This document shows positions 1 to 5,656 of a stretch of 9,394 nucleotides of DNA, in pieces. The DNA is from an uncultured Bacteroides sp. (GTDB lineage: Bacteria; Bacteroidota; Bacteroidia; Bacteroidales; Bacteroidaceae): positions 1 to 9,394 of the forward strand of contig CAAFUN010000117.1 of assembly GCA_900766195.1 (NCBI GenBank). Direction: 5' to 3'. The notes under the pieces are model-generated. The model ran no database searches, was not told where the DNA came from, and was given only the letters and a program-made list of their open reading frames with translations. The number at the start of each line of letters is the position of its first letter. Positions within the stretch are counted from its first letter, which is position 1. A program made the position numbers and the translations under genes.

Positions 1-21
1 AGACGTGTGCTCTTCCGATCT
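1..21. other. Residual Illumina TruSeq adapter (artefact)
   Basis: The first 21 bases begin AGACGTGTGC and end CTCTTCCGATCT. They match the reverse complement of the start of the TruSeq read-2 adapter over their full length. They are library sequence, not genome, and they cut the HTH gene that follows. If translated, they would add a false tail of about seven residues to that gene product. The match is from memory of the adapter sequence and is essentially certain. Confidence 0.97.
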
Positions 22-284
22 GCAGTCATCTTATACAAACAGCCTTTTGTAATGCCAAGATATTGGGCTGCTTCGTCCATGTGCAGAAATTCTTTTAGCA
101 TGTAAGTAGACTTTTCTATCTTCTGAAGATGCATAATAAGATCACCAAGTTTTTTGAATCGATTAAGGAATATTTCCATGGAGTGAACCTTTTGGTAGAG
201 TAGCTCTAAGTCGTCGAGCTTTGCTACTATATCCTTCAGTTCCTCTAATCGTTCAATAGTGCTGAAAAAATCAAAATCCCTCAT
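22..284 (-). CDS. Excisionase-type HTH protein, 3' end missing (contig edge)
   Basis: This partial gene starts at ATG 284-282 and runs off the left end; about 87 codons are genomic. It overlaps the end of the upstream HTH gene by 14 nt in a different frame, so the two are probably translationally coupled. The N-terminal 60 residues (start MRDFDFFSTIERLEELK) are heptad-like and probably form a coiled coil. They are followed by the beginning of a MerR/excisionase-like (HTH_17) helix-turn-helix, read as FLHMDEAAQYLGITKGCLYK, about residues 66-85. Small proteins of this kind lie downstream of integrases in Bacteroidetes integrative elements and act in excision or its regulation; that role is inferred. 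The wing and C-terminus are lost beyond the adapter junction. The architecture repeats that of its neighbour, suggesting an old duplication or a heteromeric pair. Confidence 0.8.
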
Positions 285-687
285 TCTTCGAATAGCATTT
301 CTCGTCAATAAACTCAATTACAGTCTCGATTTTGTTCTTTAGCAACCAATCATTAAGCTCGCTCTTGTCGAAGAAGATGGTTTTGCCATTGGGCTTGCTG
401 TGTGGAATGGCTCTGGTACGTGTGAGTACATACAATTGTGCCATTGAGAAGCCTGTAAACTCTGATGCTTCTTTCATAGTCATCACTTTTTTGCCTTGAC
501 CTAGTCTACGCTCTAGACTATCCATCTTTCTGAATAATTTCTTGATAGAACCAAACTCTGAAAGAATTGCTGTGACCTCAAATAGAGTCATCTCAATCTT
601 CTCAACTCTTTTCTGTAATGCATCTTCAATGCTGTTGTTGAAGTGCGATTTTTCTGGAATTGCTTCTGTACTAATGTCTTTGTTCAT
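271..687 (-). CDS. Excisionase-like helix-turn-helix DNA-binding protein
   Basis: A complete 138-residue protein. Residues about 20-62 are charged and heptad-like, a probable coiled coil. Residues about 68-117 form an excisionase/HTH_17-type domain: VMTMKEASEFTGFSMAQLY is the helix-turn-helix, and the wing contains KPNGKTIFFDKSELNDWL, the usual signature of this family. A role in binding the element ends, promoting excision or controlling the adjacent genes is inferred from family and from the integrase upstream on the same strand. The ATG start at 687 is supported by a 14-bp leader element (697-710) identical to the one ahead of the integrase and at nearly the same distance. A terminator-like hairpin at 723-759 separates it from the previous gene, so it may be transcribed separately or by attenuated read-through. 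Its end overlaps the next HTH gene. Confidence 0.85.
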   Translation of the reverse strand: MNKDISTEAIPEKSHFNNSIEDALQKRVEKIEMTLFEVTAILSEFGSIKKLFRKMDSLERRLGQGKKVMTMKEASEFTGFSMAQLYVLTRTRAIPHSKPNGKTIFFDKSELNDWLLKNKIETVIEFIDEKCYSKNEGF

Positions 688-696
688 TATGATAAA

Positions 697-710
697 TTTT
701 AATAGTTTAT
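697..710 (-). promoter_or_regulatory. Leader element ATAAACTATTAAAA, copy 1
   Basis: A 14-bp sequence on the minus strand ending 9 nt before the ATG of the HTH gene. An exact copy lies 10 nt before the integrase ATG. Conserved sequence at constant distance from two starts suggests a translation-initiation or regulatory site. Its AT-rich character suits Bacteroidetes starts, which rarely use a Shine-Dalgarno. The function is inferred. Confidence 0.5.
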
Positions 711-722
711 GGCAATAAAAAT

Positions 723-759
723 GCCTCTCGTCGGCGGTAGTTGTCCGCTAACGGGAGGC
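723..759 (-). terminator. Terminator-like hairpin between unknown gene and HTH gene
   Basis: Outer arms GCCTCTCGT (723-731) and ACGGGAGGC (751-759) are complementary at 8 of 9 positions, with a G-T pair on the plus strand. An inner stem GCGG/CCGC (734-737 with 745-748) encloses a 7-nt loop. Read on the minus strand the hairpin is followed by ATTTTTATT, as expected for an intrinsic terminator of the gene ending at 857. It also lies just upstream of the HTH gene leader, so it could be an attenuator. The plus strand has no T-run after the stem. Confidence 0.6.
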
Positions 760-856
760 AAAATTACAGGGAGCTTATCCTTCTGGCACCATGCTCAGAT
801 TCATCTCAAGTGTATTCTCAAGTGCATTCTCAGGTGGCTCCGTTATAATTGTTGGA

Positions 857-1672
857 TTACCTATTATTTTTTCTTATTCTTGGTATTTGTTCCACCAATG
901 CAAGAATCTTGGCTTCGATGGATTCTAGCTCTTGATAACTGCATTCGTATACGCCCATTGACATGTTTCCTTGTTTCAATGGCTCTTTGGTTTTATGACT
1001 GGCTATCAACTCATGTTCAGAAATGACTTTCTGCCATGAGTAGGTGATATGTTTGAAATGATGCAAGGTGTGAAAGAAGAAGGCCATGCGTTTGATATCT
1101 CTGGCCATTAGAATTTGGGGTTTGCGTGGAATGCAATTAAACAGATCTTTCATATCATGTGGCGTAACAATGTCGGTGAAGATATGAACCTCGTTTGCAA
1201 TTCTGGCTATAAGCTCCAATTTGTAGTTGTCGAATAGACATTCAAAATTGAGAACTGGCGGGATTGGGGTTTGTGGGTCTAGAATGAACCCGTTTTCAAG
1301 ATGGCTATCTGCCAATAGAACGGATGGTGGCATTGCCATCATACCATTCATCATGTCAATCATCTGTTCAATGCTTTTATCACTGAAGTCTGTCTGATTG
1401 AAGAAATACTCTGTTAGAGCTCGGTTATTAAGCAGTAAATCTTCAATCATCCCAATATTGAGATTATGAAGATTTTTACTGTGTGCATCGTCCGCATCAT
1501 GATGGAAATGGACGTTAATGAAATCTTTAGCAAACCTGACGTAATTCTTTTTCAGATTTACTACTTCGGCCAAGTAGATGACCCTTGCCTTGTGGCAAAG
1601 CTTATTTAATCCTGCCTTCCCACAATAAGGTTCCATCTTATGCGTAAGATGGTCCTTCAAATCTCTTTGCAA
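857..1672 (-). CDS. Integrase-associated protein of unknown function
   Basis: About 271 residues, family not recognised. No signal peptide or membrane segment is seen. The middle is rich in Met, His and Asp (HFHHDADDAH near residue 57; MIDMMNGMMAMPPS near residue 105). The C-terminal third has DIKRMAFFFHTLHHF followed by YSWQ, resembling a stretch in the neighbouring 350-residue protein. The start is doubtful. The longest open frame begins at TTG 1672, which sits in the loop of a 7-bp hairpin (1662-1679) with no ribosome-binding site; the first in-frame ATG is 1636. An out-of-frame ATG at 1703 would join this frame if one base were removed from a nearby homopolymer, giving an N-terminus MRKNHFSISLLQRDLKD. 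A terminator-like hairpin follows the gene. Its position, downstream of the integrase and before the excisionase-like genes, suggests a role in element maintenance or regulation; this is inference only. Confidence 0.7.
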   Translation of the reverse strand: MQRDLKDHLTHKMEPYCGKAGLNKLCHKARVIYLAEVVNLKKNYVRFAKDFINVHFHHDADDAHSKNLHNLNIGMIEDLLLNNRALTEYFFNQTDFSDKSIEQMIDMMNGMMAMPPSVLLADSHLENGFILDPQTPIPPVLNFECLFDNYKLELIARIANEVHIFTDIVTPHDMKDLFNCIPRKPQILMARDIKRMAFFFHTLHHFKHITYSWQKVISEHELIASHKTKEPLKQGNMSMGVYECSYQELESIEAKILALVEQIPRIRKNNR

Positions 1673-1730
1673 AAAGAGAGATAGAGAAATGATTTTTTCT
1701 CATGACGTTAATAATTTAAAATTAATATAT

Positions 1731-1747
1731 TCTATCGTTTTGATAGA
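1731..1747. repeat. Small inverted repeat between two unknown genes
   Basis: TCTATC (1731-1736) and GATAGA (1742-1747) form a 6-bp stem with a 5-nt loop, just after the stop of the 350-residue protein on the minus strand. It could be a weak terminator or processing site. There is no strong T-run on the minus strand, so termination is doubtful. Confidence 0.35.
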
Positions 1748-1749
1748 TT

Positions 1750-2802
1750 CTATTTTTGTCTCATTGGTCTATTGAAGTGTTGTGCAATACTCAATATTTC
1801 AGGAGCATACGTTTCGTATATTCTTTTTTCTTTTACTGCGCCAAGTGCGGATTTAAGACTTCCTCTGTTCGGCGTTTCACCTTTTACGACAAAGCAGCAT
1901 GATGTAGCTGCCCAATAGTCTTTGTTGGTAGGAGCGATAGCTGTATCTACAAAGTATGCTAGTTGGCGAAGATCTTTTAGCCAATTAATAGGTTGGTCGA
2001 ATTCTTCTTTGCCAAATATAGCTAGCATCTGTTGTTCTGTTGTATCAGGGTCCACATATCCTTTTTTAATCAGTGACGAAAACATTGTTTTTATTCGTCG
2101 TGAACTAAACGGAGTTTTAAATTTTATGTCCTCGGATGGGCAAAATAAATCTGTGAAGTTTACATCGCTATAAAAATCTAGCATTTCTTGTATTGACTCA
2201 AGCTTTGGGTTTGGAATCTGAGTGGTATTCAGCATTTTTATATTCCATTGTTCCTCAAAAAGTACCCATCTACGTCGAAGAGGTATATTAATCCTAGTTC
2301 CAATGGCAAAAGCCAATGTCTTTAATTGGGCTCTCGACATGCCTTCTATGGGTTGGAATTTGTAATCTAGGTAGCCGGCTTCTTGTGCGTTGATCATTTC
2401 TTTTTCTGCACCAAGCTCATTCAGTCCCATTGTAATATTAAGGTTTCCACCGATAGACTGTTTCAAAACTCTATCAGCTCTGTCTTTCATATCACCCATA
2501 AGCGAAGTGTATTCATGAAGGAGTATTTGATGCTTTGAGGTTAGCTTTTCAGATTGTTCATTAAGGTAGTTTTGAAGAAAATCCAGGTCATCAACCTTCT
2601 CAATTTCTGCCCCTAATATTGGCTCAGAATGTGAAAGCCAGTATTCATAAACATCGTTAGCCCATTTGAGCATATCAGGCATAAGTTCTGCAATAGCAGA
2701 TGGAACCAAGTCCATCTGCGTATTACCGTAATATCTTAATTGTTTTGAACTTCTGTTCATGCGTGCTAGTAATATAGCAGCTTGTCCACGGTGCTGTATC
2801 AT
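1750..2802 (-). CDS. Integrase-coupled protein of unknown function
   Basis: A 350-residue soluble protein that I cannot assign to a family. It looks largely helical, with a charged region at about residues 60-115. The C-terminal part carries INWLKDLRQLAYFVDTAI, then a Trp about 12 residues later and a CCFVVKG strand-like segment. This pattern faintly recalls the C-terminal region of RteC-type regulators of Bacteroides conjugative transposons, but not enough to name it. The start ATG at 2802 is only 1 nt after the integrase stop (TAG T ATG), and an AGGAG-like sequence lies about 9 nt upstream inside the integrase gene. Co-transcription and translational coupling with the integrase are therefore likely. 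The role is probably linked to integration or excision control, by position only. Confidence 0.8.
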   Translation of the reverse strand: MIQHRGQAAILLARMNRSSKQLRYYGNTQMDLVPSAIAELMPDMLKWANDVYEYWLSHSEPILGAEIEKVDDLDFLQNYLNEQSEKLTSKHQILLHEYTSLMGDMKDRADRVLKQSIGGNLNITMGLNELGAEKEMINAQEAGYLDYKFQPIEGMSRAQLKTLAFAIGTRINIPLRRRWVLFEEQWNIKMLNTTQIPNPKLESIQEMLDFYSDVNFTDLFCPSEDIKFKTPFSSRRIKTMFSSLIKKGYVDPDTTEQQMLAIFGKEEFDQPINWLKDLRQLAYFVDTAIAPTNKDYWAATSCCFVVKGETPNRGSLKSALGAVKEKRIYETYAPEILSIAQHFNRPMRQK

Positions 2803-2803
2803 A

Positions 2804-3970
2804 CTATTTTTCTCCTAAATTTGGAATGAGTGATACGGCATCTTGTTTTCTCTTATCAAGCACTTTGGCGTAGATTTGAGTAGTGGCCAACTCTTTATGA
2901 CCAAGAAGTTTTGATACAGTGTAGATATCTGCACCAAGCGACAACATCATGGTTGCGAATGTATGACGACCTGTATGGAAGGTGATATTCTTTGTAATCC
3001 CGGCAGTGAATGCCCACTTCTTCAATTCAAGAATAGTCCAAGCACTATATTTGAATGAACTGAACACTCTGTCGGTTGGTTTTCCTCGTTCGCCCATATA
3101 TTGAACAGCTTGTTCATTTATATCAAGGTACTCTTGAGCCTTTGTCTTTTTCTGACGGAATACGATACGAGTGAAGCCATCGAAGTCTTGAACCTCTGAC
3201 CACAGTAGCTTTTCAATATCACTTTTACGTAGACCTGTAAGGCAGGAGAATAGGAATGCTCTTTTAAGCCATGGATACATACAAGGAGTGGCAGTCAGAT
3301 TTTTTATTTCTTCAACTGTCAAGTAAACACGTTCAACTTCCTCTTGCTTGAAGCCTTCAACGCCTCGCATTGGGTTAAATTGAATAACTCCATCTTCAAA
3401 GGCTTTGTTAATACAGCATCTTAGCTTATTGAAATAGGAGAGCTTTGAATTTTGCGAAAGACCTTGAAATACACTCTTATCCTTTTTATGCGTTACTTTA
3501 TGACTATCCTTTTCTACTGTATTTAGGAAATCTTTGAATCCAAGAACCCATTCTTTGTTTATGTCTTTGAATGTTGTTTTCTCATCAGCATAGATTTCAA
3601 GGTATTTTAGACAGCTATGCCAGTTTCCCCAATTACCATCTGAATCGGGAGTCTTGTGTCTTTCTTCACACATGCTTCGATAGAATGATAGGAATGGGGT
3701 TTCTTCTGCATAGGGCTTTGGTAAGTCGTATTCAGTTCTAGAAAGCTCCAACTGTCTCTTTGAACGAATCGAAACAGCCAAATTATATGTCTGTCGGTTT
3801 TGTTCCTTGTCGGCAGGAGTTTTCTCTGGAATAAGGTACAGCTTCAAGAACTCGCGTGTACGCTTTCCATTGTAATAAATGTCTAGGAAGAGATGGACAT
3901 TTCCATTGGCCAATTTCTTCTCACGGATTTTCACCGGTTCTTTTTTTTGCACGTTTTTGTCACTACTCAT
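2804..3970 (-). CDS. Tyrosine site-specific recombinase (integrase)
   Basis: A complete 388-residue integrase. Residues about 15-85 form an arm-type DNA-binding region, about 90-205 a SAM-like core-binding domain, and about 215-380 the catalytic domain. All catalytic residues are present: Arg248 in TGLRKSD, a Lys in RQKKTK (274-276), His332 and Arg335 in FHTGRH, His358 in LLGHKE and Tyr367 in TTQIYAKV. The HTGRHTFATMMLSLGADIY segment is typical of Bacteroidetes conjugative and mobilizable element integrases. It should cut and rejoin DNA at the element attachment site and a host target. The ATG at 3970 is preceded by the 14-bp leader element and then by the cluster of TTTTGTCACC motifs, which may bind the integrase arm domain or a regulator. 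It heads the leftward operon containing the unknown genes. Confidence 0.95.
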   Translation of the reverse strand: MSSDKNVQKKEPVKIREKKLANGNVHLFLDIYYNGKRTREFLKLYLIPEKTPADKEQNRQTYNLAVSIRSKRQLELSRTEYDLPKPYAEETPFLSFYRSMCEERHKTPDSDGNWGNWHSCLKYLEIYADEKTTFKDINKEWVLGFKDFLNTVEKDSHKVTHKKDKSVFQGLSQNSKLSYFNKLRCCINKAFEDGVIQFNPMRGVEGFKQEEVERVYLTVEEIKNLTATPCMYPWLKRAFLFSCLTGLRKSDIEKLLWSEVQDFDGFTRIVFRQKKTKAQEYLDINEQAVQYMGERGKPTDRVFSSFKYSAWTILELKKWAFTAGITKNITFHTGRHTFATMMLSLGADIYTVSKLLGHKELATTQIYAKVLDKRKQDAVSLIPNLGEK

Positions 3971-3980
3971 GGTTGCAAAC

Positions 3981-3994
3981 TTTTAATAGTTTAT
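3981..3994 (-). promoter_or_regulatory. Leader element ATAAACTATTAAAA, copy 2
   Basis: An exact 14-bp copy of the element at 697-710. It is placed 10 nt upstream of the integrase ATG on the minus strand. The bases around it differ from copy 1, so identity is limited to the motif and does not come from a longer duplication. It probably controls initiation of translation or transcription. Confidence 0.5.
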
Positions 3995-4003
3995 AATCTA
4001 AAA

Positions 4004-4083
4004 TGGCCTGTTTTGTCACCGGTGACAAAAATTGGCCTGTTTTGTCACCGATAACCGGGTCTGGTGACAAACTGGTGACAAAA
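4004..4083. repeat. Cluster of five TTTTGTCACC / GGTGACAAAA motifs upstream of integrase
   Basis: Five copies occur in about 73 bp: forward at 4011-4020 and 4040-4049, inverted at 4021-4030, 4063-4071 (9 of 10 bases) and 4074-4083. The first forward and inverted copies abut to form a perfect 20-bp palindrome, TTTTGTCACCGGTGACAAAA (4011-4030). The longer unit TGGCCTGTTTTGTCACCG is repeated at 4004-4021 and 4033-4050. CTGGTGACAAA is tandemly repeated at 4061-4071 and 4072-4082. The cluster lies 34 bp upstream of the integrase start. It looks like a set of arm-type integrase sites or an operator for a dimeric regulator; which of these is inference. Confidence 0.8.
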
Positions 4084-4153
4084 TTACGCCCAAAAAGGTA
4101 AAACGCCAAATTCTTTAAGATAAAATAAGAAACAAGCCGAAAATCAAGTAGTG

Positions 4154-4263
4154 TTGATTATCAGCATGTTACTTGCTTTATTAGTGTTTTGTTAGTGCTT
4201 TGTTTTCCCCTCAAAAACCCACTTCACTTTCCGATGCAATATAATGATATATTTGATTATCAG
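4154..4263. repeat. Direct repeat TTGATTATCAG (two copies)
   Basis: Identical 11-bp sequences at 4154-4164 and 4253-4263, 99 bp apart. Each is followed within a few bases by related TTACTTG/CTTACATTG sequence, so the similarity may extend imperfectly. They may be element-end or accessory-protein sites, given the integrase nearby; the function is unknown. Confidence 0.5.
4181..4202. repeat. Tandem 11-bp repeat TTAGTGTTTTG / TTAGTGCTTTG
   Basis: Two adjacent 11-bp units with one mismatch. The period is the same as that of the CTGGTGACAAA tandem pair at 4061-4082, about one helical turn, which would place bound protein on one face of the DNA. A binding-site role is inferred from this phasing. 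Confidence 0.45.
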
Positions 4264-4271
4264 TAACTTAC

Positions 4272-4303
4272 ATTGATAAAGGTAGAAAACTATTTTTATC
4301 AAT
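4272..4303. repeat. Inverted repeat ATTGATAAA / TTTATCAAT
   Basis: Perfect 9-bp arms at 4272-4280 and 4295-4303 with a 14-nt loop, followed on the plus strand by TTTTATTC. It could be a weak plus-strand terminator, or a protein-binding site. No plus-strand gene ends nearby, which argues against a dedicated terminator. Confidence 0.45.
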
Positions 4304-4580
4304 TTTTATTCTGTGACAGAAAGTGAGATTTAACAGGTTTAACCTCTGTTTGGATATTATTTGAACCATTATCTGCATTTGCTGCAAAGATACGACAATT
4401 TTGCCACAAGAATTTTTTTCGACCAAGAAAAGGGGTAAGGCTTTATTTCAATCCTACTACACATTCTGCAAAATATATTCAGCATATATCACCGTGGAAA
4501 GTGAGGTGGATGTTTTATGTGAATTTAAATATATCCCAGGATAACATATTACAGGATGGTACTGAATAACTCTTCAAGTT

Positions 4581-4723
4581 TAGGTTTAAGTTTATTCCTT
4601 CTTATATACATATAAGGTAAACTTAAACTTGTACTCAGATAAAAAAACCGGACTGATGAAATGAATGCAGGGTTAGGTTTAAGTTTAATATTCATGTATA
4701 TATCATGATTTAAACTTAAACTT
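4581..4723. repeat. Two copies of a hairpin element with identical arms
   Basis: Copy 1 has a left arm TAGGTTTAAGTTTA (4581-4594) and a right arm TAAACTTAAACTT (4618-4630). Copy 2 has the same arms at 4674-4687 and 4711-4723. Both spacers are exactly 23 nt but differ in sequence, and each is itself self-complementary: TTATAT/ATATAA in copy 1, TCATG/CATGA in copy 2. On the plus strand the arms pair over 13 positions with one G-T pair. Conserved arms and geometry with changed but still paired centres indicate selection for a folded or cruciform structure, or for paired protein sites. The copies lie about 150-300 bp beyond the end of the metallophosphoesterase gene. Confidence 0.7.
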
Positions 4724-4874
4724 ATAAACTTAATTCGTTTATGCTGGAGATCGTAATTGTTCTGGATCTTTTTTTCTTGGTTGAATTTTTGATTAGCTAT
4801 ATATTATTGCTCTATCAGATTTAGTCATAACATGTAAAGTTAAAGTGTAAACAAGGATTCCTTTCTACCCAAAA

Positions 4875-5654
4875 TTAAAAGTCATCTCCAATAACTATCA
4901 TTCTACCTGCGTCAAAAGATAGGTGCTCATTCTGAAAAACATATCCAAGTTGGTTGCTAATGCATTGGGTATTGCCAATCACTCTGTCTATGTTTCTGTG
5001 TGAGTGGCCATAGATCCAACATTCGATAGGACTGGAAGCTATATAGTCACTAAGTTCTACGGTAAAGGCACCATTCAACGCACTGCCTTCAAATTCATCA
5101 CTCATCAGTTTGAATGATGGTACATGATGTGAAGCAACTATTATATGTTTAGCTGTACTCTTTTCCACACTGGCTTTTAGAAATTGCACACAGCGGCAAT
5201 GTTCATCATTGAAACGTTGCCAATCCAGTGGTTCACTTCCGCTTCTGATACGTCTGAAATCACTGATACAGTTTTCGGTCTGGTAGGCATCCTGAACTTT
5301 AATCTCTGACCAAAGTGTAGTTGCTATCAAATCAATGTTGCTGTCTATGTCGATTGTGCAATTATAGTAGCATGTTACGTTGTTGCGTATGTTGTATATC
5401 CAACCATTGTAAAGCTTGTCTAAGTCGAACATTTTATAGAACTCATGATTACCAGGCACAACTATTACTTTACTGAAGTTGTCTGATGCCCAATTCCAAA
5501 AAGGATGCTTCTCGTAGTTGTCATCACCTAAATAACCGATATCTCCAGCCAATACAAGAATATCTCCAACGGCTTTCATTGGGTTATGTTTCAGGAAACT
5601 GCTGTTCTCAGCAAATTCCAGATGTAGGTCTGAGGCATATTGAATGCGTTTCAT
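4875..5654 (-). CDS. Calcineurin-like metallophosphoesterase
   Basis: A complete 259-residue protein with every metal-binding motif of the calcineurin-like phosphoesterase family: Asp9 and His11 in SDLHLE, Asp38 in AGDIGY, Asn69 and His70 in PGNHEF, His176-His177 in ASHHVPS, and His217/His219 in GHSH. It should therefore be an active di-metal hydrolase of phosphoester bonds; the substrate (nucleotide, cyclic nucleotide, RNA end or protein) cannot be read from the sequence. No signal peptide or membrane segment is seen, so it is cytoplasmic. The ATG at 5654 is 2 nt after the stop of the nucleotidyltransferase gene, so it is the third gene of a tight operon. In that setting it may reverse or complement the nucleotidyl transfer, which is inference. 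No clear terminator follows; the hairpins at 4581-4723 are the nearest structures. Confidence 0.9.
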   Translation of the reverse strand: MKRIQYASDLHLEFAENSSFLKHNPMKAVGDILVLAGDIGYLGDDNYEKHPFWNWASDNFSKVIVVPGNHEFYKMFDLDKLYNGWIYNIRNNVTCYYNCTIDIDSNIDLIATTLWSEIKVQDAYQTENCISDFRRIRSGSEPLDWQRFNDEHCRCVQFLKASVEKSTAKHIIVASHHVPSFKLMSDEFEGSALNGAFTVELSDYIASSPIECWIYGHSHRNIDRVIGNTQCISNQLGYVFQNEHLSFDAGRMIVIGDDF

Positions 5655-5656
5655 TC

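Larger units (their letters stand above)
3971..4874. other. Gene-free region, probable element end or attachment region
   Basis: About 900 bp without a credible coding sequence on either strand and without a recognisable tRNA. It carries a dense repeat cluster next to the integrase (4004-4083), an 11-bp tandem repeat (4181-4202), a dispersed 11-bp repeat (4154-4164 and 4253-4263), an inverted repeat (4272-4303) and paired hairpins (4581-4723). A lone TATCTTTG (minus strand, 4392-4385) matches a Bacteroidetes -7 box but has no convincing -33 partner. Since the integrase reads away from here, one end of the element or its recombination site probably lies in this stretch. No attachment core can be fixed without the other end. 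Confidence 0.6.

Noticed and set aside
709..1026. Plus-strand open frame of 105 codons
   Set aside because: It runs through the terminator-like hairpin and antisense to the 857-1672 gene; Cys/Trp-rich shadow translation with no start support.
1922..2173. Plus-strand open frame of 83 codons
   Set aside because: Entirely antisense to the better supported 350-residue protein; no promoter or family pattern.
4004..4202. CRISPR array
   Set aside because: The repeats are short, in both orientations and partly abutting, with no regular unique spacers and no cas genes.
4384..4392. TATCTTTGC on the minus strand as integrase promoter
   Set aside because: Only the -7 box matches; no -33 partner at proper spacing and it lies more than 400 bp from the integrase start. 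Kept only as a remark.
4086..4580. tRNA gene as integration target
   Set aside because: No T-loop GTTCRA pattern with matching acceptor and anticodon stems could be found.
4854..4864. AAGGATTCCTT as terminator of the phosphoesterase operon
   Set aside because: Palindrome of only five base pairs with a one-base centre and no T-run on the minus strand.
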